Source: JAAFJM01 sp964529175 (GTDB taxonomy: Bacteria > Bacteroidota > Bacteroidia > UKL13-3). Taken from it: 64,000 nt of DNA. Made by a program: the position numbers and the translations under genes. How positions within the stretch are numbered: the first letter of the stretch is position 1; every line of letters begins with the position of its first letter. Positions 41,411-49,592 of the stretch are shown here, piece after piece. Location: positions 1 to 64,000 of the forward strand of contig CAZGVO010000009.1 of NCBI GenBank assembly GCA_964529175.1. The letters run 5' to 3'. The notes below the pieces were generated by a model. That model made no database searches and was not told the origin of the DNA. It saw only the letters and a list, made by a program, of their open reading frames with translations.

Positions 41411-42781
41411 ATGGCAGTAAAATCAAATTTCGTTATAAAATGGCTTTGTTTGGTAATTTTTTCCATTACCTTTTCATCGTGCGATAGTTCATTGAAATTT
41501 ATAAAACAAGCTGATAAACTAGCCTTAGACGGAAATTACAGTGATGCGGCCGATATTTATTATGCGGCTTTATTAATTAAACCTCAAAATATCAAAGCCA
41601 AACAAGGTTTGCAAAAAAATGCACAATTGGTGCTAGATGGAAAGTTTAGTGCCTTTGCAAAATATGTGGTAGATGGCAATAATGAACAAGCTTTAAGACA
41701 ATACAGTTATTGTAAAGATTACTTTAATAATTTAAAGAACATTGGTGTTGATTTAAATTGGTTAGCCTATTTCGACCCACTTTACGAGGAAACCAAGCTG
41801 GAGTTTATAAGCAAACAGTACGAATTAGGTTTAAGTCAAATGAATGAAAATAAGTTTGATAAAGCCGAGTTTACTTTTGCCAAAATTGTAGAGTTTGATA
41901 GCAGTTATAAAAATGTGTCGGTATTGCGTATGCATAGTGTATTGGAGCCTTTGTATAACCAAGGATTAAAGTATATAGAGGCCGAAAATTACAAAGCTGC
42001 TTACAAAACCTTTAAGCAGCTTTCTACGTTTGATGCTACTTTTAAAAACACTTTGCAAATGCTTAAGTATGCCTTGGAAAAAGCAAGTCTTCCATTAGCG
42101 TCTGTTTTAGTGGGTAAGGAACAAAATCATAATTACCAAGATTTATCTTTTTATCAAGCGTTGGTGGCTAAATTTGGCAATGCTAAAAATCCATTTTTAA
42201 AAATTATTGATAAAAACAATTTAGATAAATTACTAAATCAACAACCAGATTCAATAATTATAACCGATGCAGAAAGCGCTTCAAAAGTAGGCAAGTTAAT
42301 AGGAGTAAAATATTTTTTATTGATTAACGTAAACGAAGTAAAGTTTGACGAATTAAAACCAACTACTACCGATGAAACCGCTTATCAATCGGTTAGCGAA
42401 AGGGTAGTGGGTGCTAATGGAGAAAGTCAATCGGTTATCAAATTTAAAAAAGTAAGTTATGCCGAAACCAAAAAGTACCGAAAAGTAGAAGCTAAGGTTA
42501 CTTATCAATTGGTATCGGTGCAAAGTGGGCAAGTTGTATCGTCAGAAACATTTAGTTCGGAGCAGTACGATGTGCATGTATTTGCAAGGTATAATGGCAA
42601 TATTGATAATTTGTATCCAAGTTTGCCGGCAGGTAATTTTATGCCTAACGTACCTGCCGAGTGGAAGGAGAAATTTTTTGAACTAAACCGCGAATTAATT
42701 ACCAGCCAAACATTAGCTGACCAAGCTTTTGCAGAAATCAGTCAAAAAATTATGGACGATATTGATTTGTATATTCAGTAG
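41411..42781 (+). CDS. TPR lipoprotein with CsgG-like C-terminal region
   Basis: A 456-residue lipoprotein (lipobox ITFSSCDSS). Residues 30-215 look like TPR repeats (ALDGNYSDAADIYYAALLIKPQNIKAKQG, FDKAEFTFAKIVEFDSSYKN). Residues 260-456 contain ITDAESASKVGKLIGVKYFLLINVNEVKF and VEAKVTYQLVSVQSGQVVSSETFS, an alpha/beta pattern like CsgG or the LpoB/TolB N-domain fold. It may act in envelope assembly. No operon partner. Ends in TAG at the 41-bp repeat element. Confidence 0.7.
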   Translation: MAVKSNFVIKWLCLVIFSITFSSCDSSLKFIKQADKLALDGNYSDAADIYYAALLIKPQNIKAKQGLQKNAQLVLDGKFSAFAKYVVDGNNEQALRQYSYCKDYFNNLKNIGVDLNWLAYFDPLYEETKLEFISKQYELGLSQMNENKFDKAEFTFAKIVEFDSSYKNVSVLRMHSVLEPLYNQGLKYIEAENYKAAYKTFKQLSTFDATFKNTLQMLKYALEKASLPLASVLVGKEQNHNYQDLSFYQALVAKFGNAKNPFLKIIDKNNLDKLLNQQPDSIIITDAESASKVGKLIGVKYFLLINVNEVKFDELKPTTTDETAYQSVSERVVGANGESQSVIKFKKVSYAETKKYRKVEAKVTYQLVSVQSGQVVSSETFSSEQYDVHVFARYNGNIDNLYPSLPAGNFMPNVPAEWKEKFFELNRELITSQTLADQAFAEISQKIMDDIDLYIQ

Positions 42782-42785
42782 TTGG

Positions 42786-43010
42786 TTCACGCCATGCGTG
42801 ATTTAGTTGAAAGTTGTCGGTTGATAGTTTTTTCATTGCAGGAAACTGTGTCTACAATAATTGTTATTGCTTAAAGATCATATTCCATTTATTAACAAAA
42901 ACCATCTTTATTAAACCATATAACTTTATAAATTTGTAACAATAAATCTTTGTAATATTACAATCTCATAATTTTTGTAATCTCATAATTTTTGTAATTT
43001 TGTAATTTTT
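42786..43010 (+). repeat. Spacer with hairpin/heptad element and 17-bp direct repeat
   Basis: A hairpin TCACGC/GCGTGA (42787-42801, 3-base loop) is followed by three GTTGNNN heptads to 42826; the whole 41 bases recur at 27716-27756. At 42962-42995 a 17-base unit (AATCTCATAATTTTTGT) is directly repeated twice. No gene is visible in this 252-base spacer. Confidence 0.8.
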
Positions 43011-43033
43011 AATCTTTTAAATTTACAACAACC

Positions 43034-43963
43034 ATGAAAAAAATAAGTATCTTAGTATTTACAGCCATCACCTTTTGGGCTTGTGGTAATAGCAATAATG
43101 CGCCTAAAGAAACGGTAGATAATACCCGCATAAAAATAGCAGTAGATGAAAGTTTGCGCCCAGTAATTGAGGCTGAAGAAATGGTTTTTGAATCAATCAA
43201 CGATAAAAAACACTTGGATTTTATTTATACAAGTCCGGCTGAAGCTATGAAGCTAATGCTTGCTGATAGTGTTAAGTTAGCCATCATCCCTCGTAAAGCC
43301 AATGCAGAAGAGCAGGCTGTTATTGATAAAGATGCTTATAAATTTACCCAAGCAAAAATAGCCATAGATGCATTGGCTTTTATAACCAATAAAGCCAATC
43401 CTGACACGGTGTTTACTGTAAATCAAATTAAGCAATTAATGGATGGAATAGCTACCGATTGGAGTCAAGTATTTGCTAAAAATAAAATGGGTAAAATTCA
43501 GGTAGTGTTCGATAATCCTGCATCGGGTGCTACACAATATTTTAAAGATTCGTTATTAGATGGAAAAGAAGTAGGCAAACATTGTTTTGCGGTTAACTCA
43601 AATCCTGAAGTTATAGATTATGTAGAAAAAAATAAAAATGCCATTGGCGTTATTGGATTAAACTGGATAAGCGATAAAGACGATAGCAAAATGAAAGGTT
43701 TTTTAGACCGCATAAAAGTGGCTGAAATTATTCCACGTAAAATCAGTTATGAATCGTTAACCTATAAGCCTATTCAGGCTAATGTGGCTATTAGGCAATA
43801 TCCATTTTGCAGAGAGATTTATATTATAGGAAGGCAAGCTACCTTGAGTTTGGGCAACGATTTTGTTAATTTTATTAATGGCGATCAAGGTCAACGTATT
43901 ATTTTAAAAGCAGGCTTGGTTCCAGCTAAAGCACCTATTAGAATTTTACAAGTAACTAAGTAA
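43034..43963 (+). CDS. PstS-like periplasmic lipoprotein
   Basis: A 309-residue lipoprotein (lipobox ITFWACGNS) with a type II periplasmic-binding-protein fold of the phosphate-binding PstS group. It reads IKIAVDESLRPVIEAEEMVF, then FDNPASGATQYFKDSLLDG, the phosphate-loop equivalent (S-G-A-T), and GVIGLNWISD. No PstCAB genes are adjacent, so it is a solitary binding protein; phosphate or another oxyanion is inferred. Confidence 0.85.
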   Translation: MKKISILVFTAITFWACGNSNNAPKETVDNTRIKIAVDESLRPVIEAEEMVFESINDKKHLDFIYTSPAEAMKLMLADSVKLAIIPRKANAEEQAVIDKDAYKFTQAKIAIDALAFITNKANPDTVFTVNQIKQLMDGIATDWSQVFAKNKMGKIQVVFDNPASGATQYFKDSLLDGKEVGKHCFAVNSNPEVIDYVEKNKNAIGVIGLNWISDKDDSKMKGFLDRIKVAEIIPRKISYESLTYKPIQANVAIRQYPFCREIYIIGRQATLSLGNDFVNFINGDQGQRIILKAGLVPAKAPIRILQVTK

Positions 43964-44008
43964 GCTTCTGGCCTCTGACGAAAAATAATATGTAATAAAC
44001 AATTTAAC

Positions 44009-44023
44009 TCCCGATTTATCGGA
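44009..44023. repeat. TCCCGAT-type palindromic element
   Basis: TCCCGATTTATCGGA is an imperfect palindrome sharing the TCCCGAT/ATCGGGA core of elements at 15832 and 17626. Beyond it, octads AAATCNNN (44077-44109) run up to the next start codon. Confidence 0.65.
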
Positions 44024-44110
44024 ATAACAATTCATCCATACAACAATAAAACAATCAATCACACTTTGCGTGACAAAAATCTCCAAATCACTAAATCAAA
44101 AAATCTTTAA

Positions 44111-45508
44111 ATGCATTATAAAACCATTACCTCAACCGATATTCAATATTTTGAAAGTATAGTAGGAAAAAATTTTGTTTTGGTTCAAAACGATGATAAA
44201 CAAGATTACACCCACGATTATACCGAAGACTTAAGTTTTATGCCCGATGTGGTAGTAAAACCTACCAATGAAAATGAGGTTTCGGCTGTTTTAAAATATT
44301 GCAATGAGCAAAAAATTGTGGTAACGCCTCGTGGCGCAGGAACAGGCTTAAGTGGTGGTGCTTTGGCGGTAAGTGGGGGAGTGGTTTTGGCAATGGAACG
44401 TTTCAATAAAATTATCAATATTGATGAACGTAACTTTCAAGCAACCGTTGAGCCTGGCGTAATTAACGAAGCTTTTCAGCAAGCAGTTAAAGAAAAAGGG
44501 TTGTTTTATCCGCCCGATCCTGCAAGCAAAGGAAGCTGTTTTTTAGGAGGAAATTTGGCTCATAGCAGTGGCGGTCCTCGAGCATTAAAGTATGGCACCA
44601 CGCGCGATTATGTGTTGAACATTCAAGTGGTTTTAACCAATGGCGAAATTATTTGGACTGGAGCTAATACTTTAAAATATTCAACAGGCTATAACTTAAC
44701 TCATTTAATGATTGGTAGCGAAGGAACTTTAGGAGTTATTACCAAAATGGTTTTAAAATTAATTCCTTTCCCGACTCAAACTTTATTAATGTTGGCTCCT
44801 TTTACTTCTCCTGAAAAAGCTTGCGAGGCAGTTGGCGCCATATTTAGAGCGGGTTGTAATCCATCGGTTTGCGAGTTTGTGGAACCTGATGGCTTTAAAC
44901 TTTCGGCCGCTTTGCTCAATATTAATTTTGATATTCCGCCACATATTGGAGCTTATTTGTTAATTGAAGTTGATGGTAATAATTTAGATACCATGATGCT
45001 AGAGTGCGAAGCCATTAGCAATGTGCTTTACGAACATGAATGCGATGAAGTATTGTTTGCTGAAAGTTCAGAGCAAAAAGAATATTTTTGGAAATTGCGC
45101 AGAAGCATTGGCGAAGCTACCAAACATAATAACACTTATAAAGAAGAAGATACCGTAGTGCCAAGAGCTGAGCTGCCTATTTTGTTTAAAGGTGTTAAAG
45201 AAATAGGAGCAAAGTATAAATTCAGAACCATTTGTTATGGACATGCAGGCGATGGAAACTTGCACGTTAATATTTTAAAAGACGACCTAAGCGATGAATA
45301 TTGGAACAATAATATTACGCCTGGCATAGTTGAAATATTTGAGCTTTGCAAAAAACTAGGTGGAACTATTAGTGGCGAACATGGAATTGGTTATGTACAA
45401 AAAAAGTTTATGCCAATAATGTTTAGTGAAAATCATTTAAACCTGATGCGCCAAATAAAACTAGCTTTTGACCCTAATTTGATCTTGAATCCTGGAAAAA
45501 TATTTTAG
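44111..45508 (+). CDS. GlcD-type FAD-linked glycolate/D-lactate oxidase
   Basis: A 465-residue VAO-family flavoprotein. The FAD-binding P-loop region reads VVTPRGAGTGLSGGALAVSGGVVLAMERF, followed by PPDPASKGSCFLGGNLAHSSGGP and YSTGYNLTHLMIGSEGTLGVITKMVLKL, and the end SGEHGIGYVQKKFM. This order fits GlcD, D-lactate or D-2-hydroxyglutarate dehydrogenases; no GlcE/GlcF or FeS partner is present. Exact substrate not assigned. Confidence 0.93.
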   Translation: MHYKTITSTDIQYFESIVGKNFVLVQNDDKQDYTHDYTEDLSFMPDVVVKPTNENEVSAVLKYCNEQKIVVTPRGAGTGLSGGALAVSGGVVLAMERFNKIINIDERNFQATVEPGVINEAFQQAVKEKGLFYPPDPASKGSCFLGGNLAHSSGGPRALKYGTTRDYVLNIQVVLTNGEIIWTGANTLKYSTGYNLTHLMIGSEGTLGVITKMVLKLIPFPTQTLLMLAPFTSPEKACEAVGAIFRAGCNPSVCEFVEPDGFKLSAALLNINFDIPPHIGAYLLIEVDGNNLDTMMLECEAISNVLYEHECDEVLFAESSEQKEYFWKLRRSIGEATKHNNTYKEEDTVVPRAELPILFKGVKEIGAKYKFRTICYGHAGDGNLHVNILKDDLSDEYWNNNITPGIVEIFELCKKLGGTISGEHGIGYVQKKFMPIMFSENHLNLMRQIKLAFDPNLILNPGKIF

Positions 45509-45568
45509 TTGATTACAGGCTCAGGCGCATTGTAATTAATTTAAGAAATAATTACACCCATTTACACT

Positions 45569-45624
45569 TTCTCGACTACGCTCGAAATGACTTTAATTAG
45601 AGTCAGTTCGAGCGTAGTCGAGAA
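45569..45624. repeat. Long perfect-stem inverted repeat
   Basis: Arms 45569-45586 and 45607-45624 are perfect 18-base complements (TTCTCGACTACGCTCGAA and its complement), with an inner TGACT/AGTCA pair closing most of the loop. The CGACTACGCTCGAAATGAC sequence is a widespread intergenic element in Bacteroidota as I recall. It lies between two convergent genes, glcD-type and mazG. Confidence 0.9.
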
Positions 45625-45715
45625 CCGTAACTAAAAAATATTTTCGATTTAAAAACCCTCAACTAATGACATTGTGCAATAGTCTGCAATTAAAATGCTT
45701 TTTATAATAATAAGG

Positions 45716-46498
45716 CTACTTAAATGTTGATTTGCTTTCGTTCCAAATGGCATCCATTTCTTCTAAGCTCATGTCAATCATATTTTTATTAAGCTGATGC
45801 GCTTTTTCTTCAATATACATAAACCTATTTCTGAACTTTTTATTGGTGTATTCCAAGGCATCATCGGGGTTTATGCCATTTTTTCGTGCTAGGTTTACCA
45901 ATGCAAAAAGTAAATCGCCAAACTCTTTTTCGGTTTTTTCTTTGTTATTTGGCTTTGCCAATTCAGTTTTAAACTCTTCTAACTCTTCGGTTATTTTACT
46001 CCAAACTTGGTCGGCAGTTTCCCAATCAAAGCCTACTTGCGCAGCTTTTTCTTGTATGCGGTAAGCTTTTACCAAACTTGGAATTCCATTGCTTACACCA
46101 CTTAAAACTGACTTATTACCCTCTTTCAGTTTTATTTGCTCCCAATTTTCCTTTACTTGTTCTTCTGTTTCGGCTTTTACATCGCCATATATATGCGGGT
46201 GTCGAACTATTAATTTATCGCAAAGTGTATTTAACACATCTGCTATATCAAAATGATTCGTTTCGCTGGCTATTTTAGCATAAAAAATAATATGTAATAA
46301 TACATCGCCTAACTCTTTTTTTAGCTCTGGCAAATCGTTGTTTAAAATGGCTTCGCTTAATTCGTAAGTTTCTTCAATGGTTAAATGGCGCAAACTTTCT
46401 AAAGTTTGTTTTTTATCCCAAGGGCATTTGGCTCTCAAATCGTCCATAATTTGTAAAGTACGCTCAAAAGCCTTTAATTTATCTTGTATCGAATTCAT
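45716..46498 (-). CDS. mazG: Nucleoside triphosphate pyrophosphohydrolase MazG
   Basis: House-cleaning NTP pyrophosphatase with duplicated MazG domains. Domain one: LRAKCPWDKKQTLESLRHLTIEETYELSEAI, KKELGDVLLHIIFYAKIA; domain two: KITEELEEFKTEL, EKEFGDLLFALVNLARKNGINPDDAL, the E-E-x-x-E metal clusters. The ATG at 46498 is preferred to TTG at 46513. A TATATTTG box lies on the minus strand at 46525-46532. Confidence 0.96.
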   Translation of the reverse strand: MNSIQDKLKAFERTLQIMDDLRAKCPWDKKQTLESLRHLTIEETYELSEAILNNDLPELKKELGDVLLHIIFYAKIASETNHFDIADVLNTLCDKLIVRHPHIYGDVKAETEEQVKENWEQIKLKEGNKSVLSGVSNGIPSLVKAYRIQEKAAQVGFDWETADQVWSKITEELEEFKTELAKPNNKEKTEKEFGDLLFALVNLARKNGINPDDALEYTNKKFRNRFMYIEEKAHQLNKNMIDMSLEEMDAIWNESKSTFK

Positions 46499-46623
46499 AT
46501 TTTTATATTCCAATTTGCAGCGCTCAAATATAGCTAATTACAGCATTTTCGCTATTTTTGACAAATTGTTATCGATTAAAAAACAAAAAAGAAGCATAAA
46601 AACGTACTTTTTTTGAGAGATGG

Positions 46624-46654
46624 TTTGCATTACTAAATAAAATTTCTATTTTCG
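46624..46654 (+). promoter_or_regulatory. Promoter of rpsF-rpsR-rplI
   Basis: TTTG (46624-46627) and TATTTTCG (46647-46654), spaced by 19 bases, match the Bacteroidota consensus TTTG-N19-TAnnTTTG with one base change. The rpsF start is 33 bases past the -7 box. No other leader structure is obvious. Confidence 0.75.
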
Positions 46655-46686
46655 CAGCCCAAAATTTTTAAAAATAACAGTTTAAA

Positions 46687-47100
46687 ATGGCAACCAAAAC
46701 AACAAAAACTAAAGAAGAGAGTGTTGTCCTTAACAACTATGAGTCTGTGATTATTTTCACACCCGTACTCTCTGAAGAACAGCTGAAAGACGCTGTAGCC
46801 AAATACCGTAAAATGATTACGGATAATGGCGGAGAGCTGATTCATGAAGAAAACTGGGGGTTAACCAAATTGGCTTACCCTATTCAAAAGAAAAGTACAG
46901 GCTTTTACCACATTTATGAGTACAAAGCACCAGCTTCTTTTGTAAGTACCTTCGAATTAGCTTTCAGACGTGATGAGCGCATTATGCGTTTCTTATCAAC
47001 AGTTTTAGATAAACACGCAATTCATTACAACGTACGTAAACGTAATGGCGAGTTTAATCAAGGCAAAAATTCACCTAAACAACAGGAGGCTAAAAAGTAA
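46687..47100 (+). CDS. rpsF: 30S ribosomal protein bS6
   Basis: bS6 of the small-subunit platform, which binds bS18. It has NNYESVIIFTPVLSEEQLKDAV, GGELIHEENWGLTKLAYPIQKKSTGFYHIYEY, and the family RRDERIMRFLSTVLDKHA. 137 residues with a Lys/Gln-rich tail, longer than E. coli bS6 because of N- and C-terminal extensions. Codons for the last QQE residues contain AGGAGG, the Shine-Dalgarno of rpsR. Confidence 0.98.
   Translation: MATKTTKTKEESVVLNNYESVIIFTPVLSEEQLKDAVAKYRKMITDNGGELIHEENWGLTKLAYPIQKKSTGFYHIYEYKAPASFVSTFELAFRRDERIMRFLSTVLDKHAIHYNVRKRNGEFNQGKNSPKQQEAKK
47084..47089 (+). promoter_or_regulatory. Strong Shine-Dalgarno AGGAGG of rpsR
   Basis: AGGAGG sits inside the rpsF coding end, 10 bases before the rpsR ATG that overlaps the rpsF stop (TAATG). 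Other genes in the window have no such sequence, as expected for Bacteroidota. Confidence 0.85.
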
Positions 47101-47378
47101 TGGCAAAACCACAAAACAAATATACTGGTTCGTCAGTATTTAATACTACGCCAGATGCTACACAACGCAAAAAATACTGTCGTTTTAAAAAGAATGGTAT
47201 CAAATATATTGATTATAAAGATGCTAACTTTTTATTGAAATTTGTAAACGATCAAGGTAAAATTTTGCCTCGTAGATTAACAGGTACTTCTTTAAAATAC
47301 CAACGTAAAATATCTCAAGCAGTTAAACGTGCTCGTCATATTGCAGTTTTACCTTTTACAGGAGATATGATTAAATAA
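47100..47378 (+). CDS. rpsR: 30S ribosomal protein bS18
   Basis: bS18 pairs with bS6 on the platform. CRFKKNGIKYIDYKDANFLLKFVNDQGKILPRRLTG and YQRKISQAVKRARHIAVLPF are the family core. 92 residues. The start overlaps the rpsF stop by one base, so translation is coupled, and it has the AGGAGG ribosome site, unusual for this phylum. Confidence 0.98.
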   Translation: MAKPQNKYTGSSVFNTTPDATQRKKYCRFKKNGIKYIDYKDANFLLKFVNDQGKILPRRLTGTSLKYQRKISQAVKRARHIAVLPFTGDMIK

Positions 47379-47387
47379 TTTAAATTG

Positions 47388-47393
47388 AAGGAG
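47388..47393 (+). promoter_or_regulatory. Shine-Dalgarno AAGGAG of rplI
   Basis: AAGGAG (within GAAGGAGA) lies 11 bases before the rplI ATG at 47405, in the 26-base gap after rpsR. Confidence 0.75.
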
Positions 47394-47404
47394 AAACAAC
47401 AGAG

Positions 47405-47845
47405 ATGAAAATTATTTTAAAAGAAAATATGAAAAACCTTGGAAAACAAGGTGAAGTAGTAATGGTGAAAGATGGTTACGCTAACAACTTTTTGTTCCCT
47501 AAAGGTATGGCTATTTTAGCTACTCCTGGTAACATTAAGATGATGGAAGAAAACAACCGTCAAGGTGCGATGAAGCGCGAGAAAATGAAAGCTGATGCTT
47601 TAGCTACTAGCGAAAGCATGAAAGATATGGTTATCACTATTGCTACAAAAGCAGGTGCTAACGGTAAAATCTTCGGTTCAATTACTCCACTTCAAGTAGC
47701 TCAAGCGCTTAAAGTGAAAGGTTACGAAATTGACAGACGTAAAATCGAAATTGATGATGTTAAAGTATTAGGTAGCTACGAAGCTATTGTAAACTTACAT
47801 CGCGAAGTTTCGGTTACTATTAAAGTTGAAGTAGTATCAGAATAA
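47405..47845 (+). CDS. rplI: 50S ribosomal protein bL9
   Basis: bL9 joins the large subunit at the L1 stalk base. N-domain: MKIILKENMKNLGKQGEVVMVKDGYANNFLFPKGMA, showing GKQGEVVMVKDGYANNFL-type signature; long connecting helix; C-domain GKIFGSITPLQVAQAL. 146 residues, normal. Last gene of the ribosomal operon. Confidence 0.98.
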   Translation: MKIILKENMKNLGKQGEVVMVKDGYANNFLFPKGMAILATPGNIKMMEENNRQGAMKREKMKADALATSESMKDMVITIATKAGANGKIFGSITPLQVAQALKVKGYEIDRRKIEIDDVKVLGSYEAIVNLHREVSVTIKVEVVSE

Positions 47846-47856
47846 TATTTTTAAAG

Positions 47857-47890
47857 TAAATCCTCATCAACCTTGGTGGGTGAGGATTTA
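47857..47890 (+). terminator. Terminator after rplI
   Basis: Arms TAAATCCTCA (47857-47866) and TGAGGATTTA (47881-47890) form a 10-bp stem with a 14-base loop, followed by a T-rich stretch, 12 bases after the rplI stop. Confidence 0.75.
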
Positions 47891-48039
47891 TTTTAAATAA
47901 CTAAAATCCAAAAAATTGCAAGTAATTGCATAAAAAGTTGTTGTAAAATACAGTATTTTTATCTTTATTTGCACCCAATAAAAACAAGTCCTTTCAATGT
48001 TTTTAACATTTTAAAAGTAAGTTTTTATTAAATAAAAAT

Positions 48040-48113
48040 GGTTCCTTAGCTCAGCTGGATAGAGCAACGGTTTTCTAAACCGTAGGTCGAAGGTTCGAGT
48101 CCTTCAGGGACTA
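48040..48113 (+). tRNA. tRNA-Arg (anticodon TCT)
   Basis: A complete 74-base cloverleaf: acceptor stem 48040-48046 with 48106-48112 (two G-U pairs), D stem GCTC/GAGC at 48049-48052 and 48062-48065, anticodon stem ACGGT/ACCGT around loop TTTCTAA at 48072-48078 with anticodon TCT at 48074-48076, T arm GAAGG/CCTTC around TTCGAGT. Discriminator base A at 48113; CCA is not encoded. It reads AGA (and AGG by wobble). Confidence 0.97.
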
Positions 48114-48126
48114 CAAAGACTCGATG

Positions 48127-48155
48127 AAAGCCTAACATGAAAAGTGTTAGGCTTT
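48127..48155 (+). terminator. Terminator after tRNA-Arg
   Basis: An 11-bp perfect stem AAAGCCTAACA with its complement (48127-48137, 48145-48155), loop of 7, and a T run, 13 bases after the tRNA. The next 200 bases to sbcD hold nothing recognisable. Confidence 0.9.
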
Positions 48156-48360
48156 TTTTATTTTGCTCTGGCAAAAAGCTTATTCCCAATTTCTGCTATA
48201 TTTTCAGTTTATCTTTTTCCTTAAGTTGTTGACCTGCAGTTTCTTTTTAGAAGGTTGTTTATTTATGCTGTTTGTTTTAAAATGGGTAATTATTATTGGT
48301 ATTAAAAAATTACTTTTATACCTTTAATCTTTTCATCAAAAAGGTTTCAGTTTAAACATC

Positions 48361-49590
48361 ATGTTATATAAAGTTATACATACTGCCGATTGGCATTTGG
48401 GTCAAACATTTAAGCAAAAAAGTAGGATTGAAGAGCATTTGCTTTTTATTGATTGGCTTCTAAAAACCATTGAAAATGAAAGTATTCAGGCAGTAATTAT
48501 TGCAGGTGATATTTTTGATGTGGCCAATCCAAGTATTGAAGCTATGGATTTGTATCACTATTTTCTAGTAAATGCATACAAGTTAAATGTTACCGTTATT
48601 GTTATTGGTGGTAACCACGATTCTGCTGCTCGCTTAAACACCACAGGTTCGCTGTTAAAGCTATTAAATGTGCATGTAGTTGGCGGAGATATAAATGCTT
48701 TAGGCCAAATAATTCCACTTAAAAATAAGGAAGAACAAATAGAAGCTGCGGTAATTGCTGTGCCTTATTTACGCGATGGCGATTTACGAAAAATAGCAGA
48801 AGCAGAAAGTATAAAAGATGCCAAATTAGAGTTTACTCAAAGTGTTAAACATCATTATGATTGTTTGTTAAATGAGGCGCTTACTTTATATAAAAATGCG
48901 CCAATTATTGGAACAGCTCATTTGTATATAAGCGGTAGTTCAGTATCAGATAGTAGTAAAGAAAATATGCATGCCATAGGTACTTTAGGGCAAATCCCTT
49001 CTTATCATTTTGCCAATGGTTATAACTATTTGGCTATGGGGCATATCCATAAGCCACAAGTGATTAAACACCCAGAAAATGTAATTTTAAAATATGCAGG
49101 TTCACCTATTCCACTCAGTTTTAGCGAACGTAATGATGAAAAAGAAATTACCATTTTAAGTATAGAAAATGGTCAATTAACTTATGAAATTTTACCTATT
49201 CCAACCCAAAGAAATTTAAAAAGGTTTAAGGGAAATGCGGATGAATTAATAGCTGAAATTGGTAACTATAAAACATTATCAAGCTTAACTACTTGGGCCG
49301 AGTTGATTATTACCGAAAGGGTTAATTTTATAGAATTTAATAAAAAAATAGATGAATTAGCCGCTCAAAATAATATTGAAATTTTGGAAAAAATTTTGGA
49401 TGTGCCTAAAACGGAAAATAACAGTGTGCGCCAAAATTTTAATGCAGGAACACATAATAATCCGCTTGACGATATTGCTCAAATATTTACCATAAAGTGC
49501 GAAAAAGCTGGACTTAACGAGGAAAATATAAAAGAATTAATGCCGCTATTTGAAGAAACTTTAACCATTGTTCAAAACAAACAGGATTAA
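48361..49590 (+). CDS. sbcD: Exonuclease subunit SbcD
   Basis: Mre11-like nuclease of the SbcCD complex, processing hairpins and blocked DNA ends. Phosphoesterase motifs: HTADWHLGQ at residues 6-14, AGDIFDVA, GGNHDSAARL, GTAHLYI and MGHIHKPQV in order. C-terminal capping region follows. 409 residues. It is 2 bases upstream of sbcC, one operon. Confidence 0.97.
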   Translation: MLYKVIHTADWHLGQTFKQKSRIEEHLLFIDWLLKTIENESIQAVIIAGDIFDVANPSIEAMDLYHYFLVNAYKLNVTVIVIGGNHDSAARLNTTGSLLKLLNVHVVGGDINALGQIIPLKNKEEQIEAAVIAVPYLRDGDLRKIAEAESIKDAKLEFTQSVKHHYDCLLNEALTLYKNAPIIGTAHLYISGSSVSDSSKENMHAIGTLGQIPSYHFANGYNYLAMGHIHKPQVIKHPENVILKYAGSPIPLSFSERNDEKEITILSIENGQLTYEILPIPTQRNLKRFKGNADELIAEIGNYKTLSSLTTWAELIITERVNFIEFNKKIDELAAQNNIEILEKILDVPKTENNSVRQNFNAGTHNNPLDDIAQIFTIKCEKAGLNEENIKELMPLFEETLTIVQNKQD

Positions 49591-49592
49591 CC

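Noticed and set aside
46559..46623. Autogenous leader structure before rpsF
   Set aside because: The sequence is AT-rich with no stable stem recognised; only the promoter is supported.
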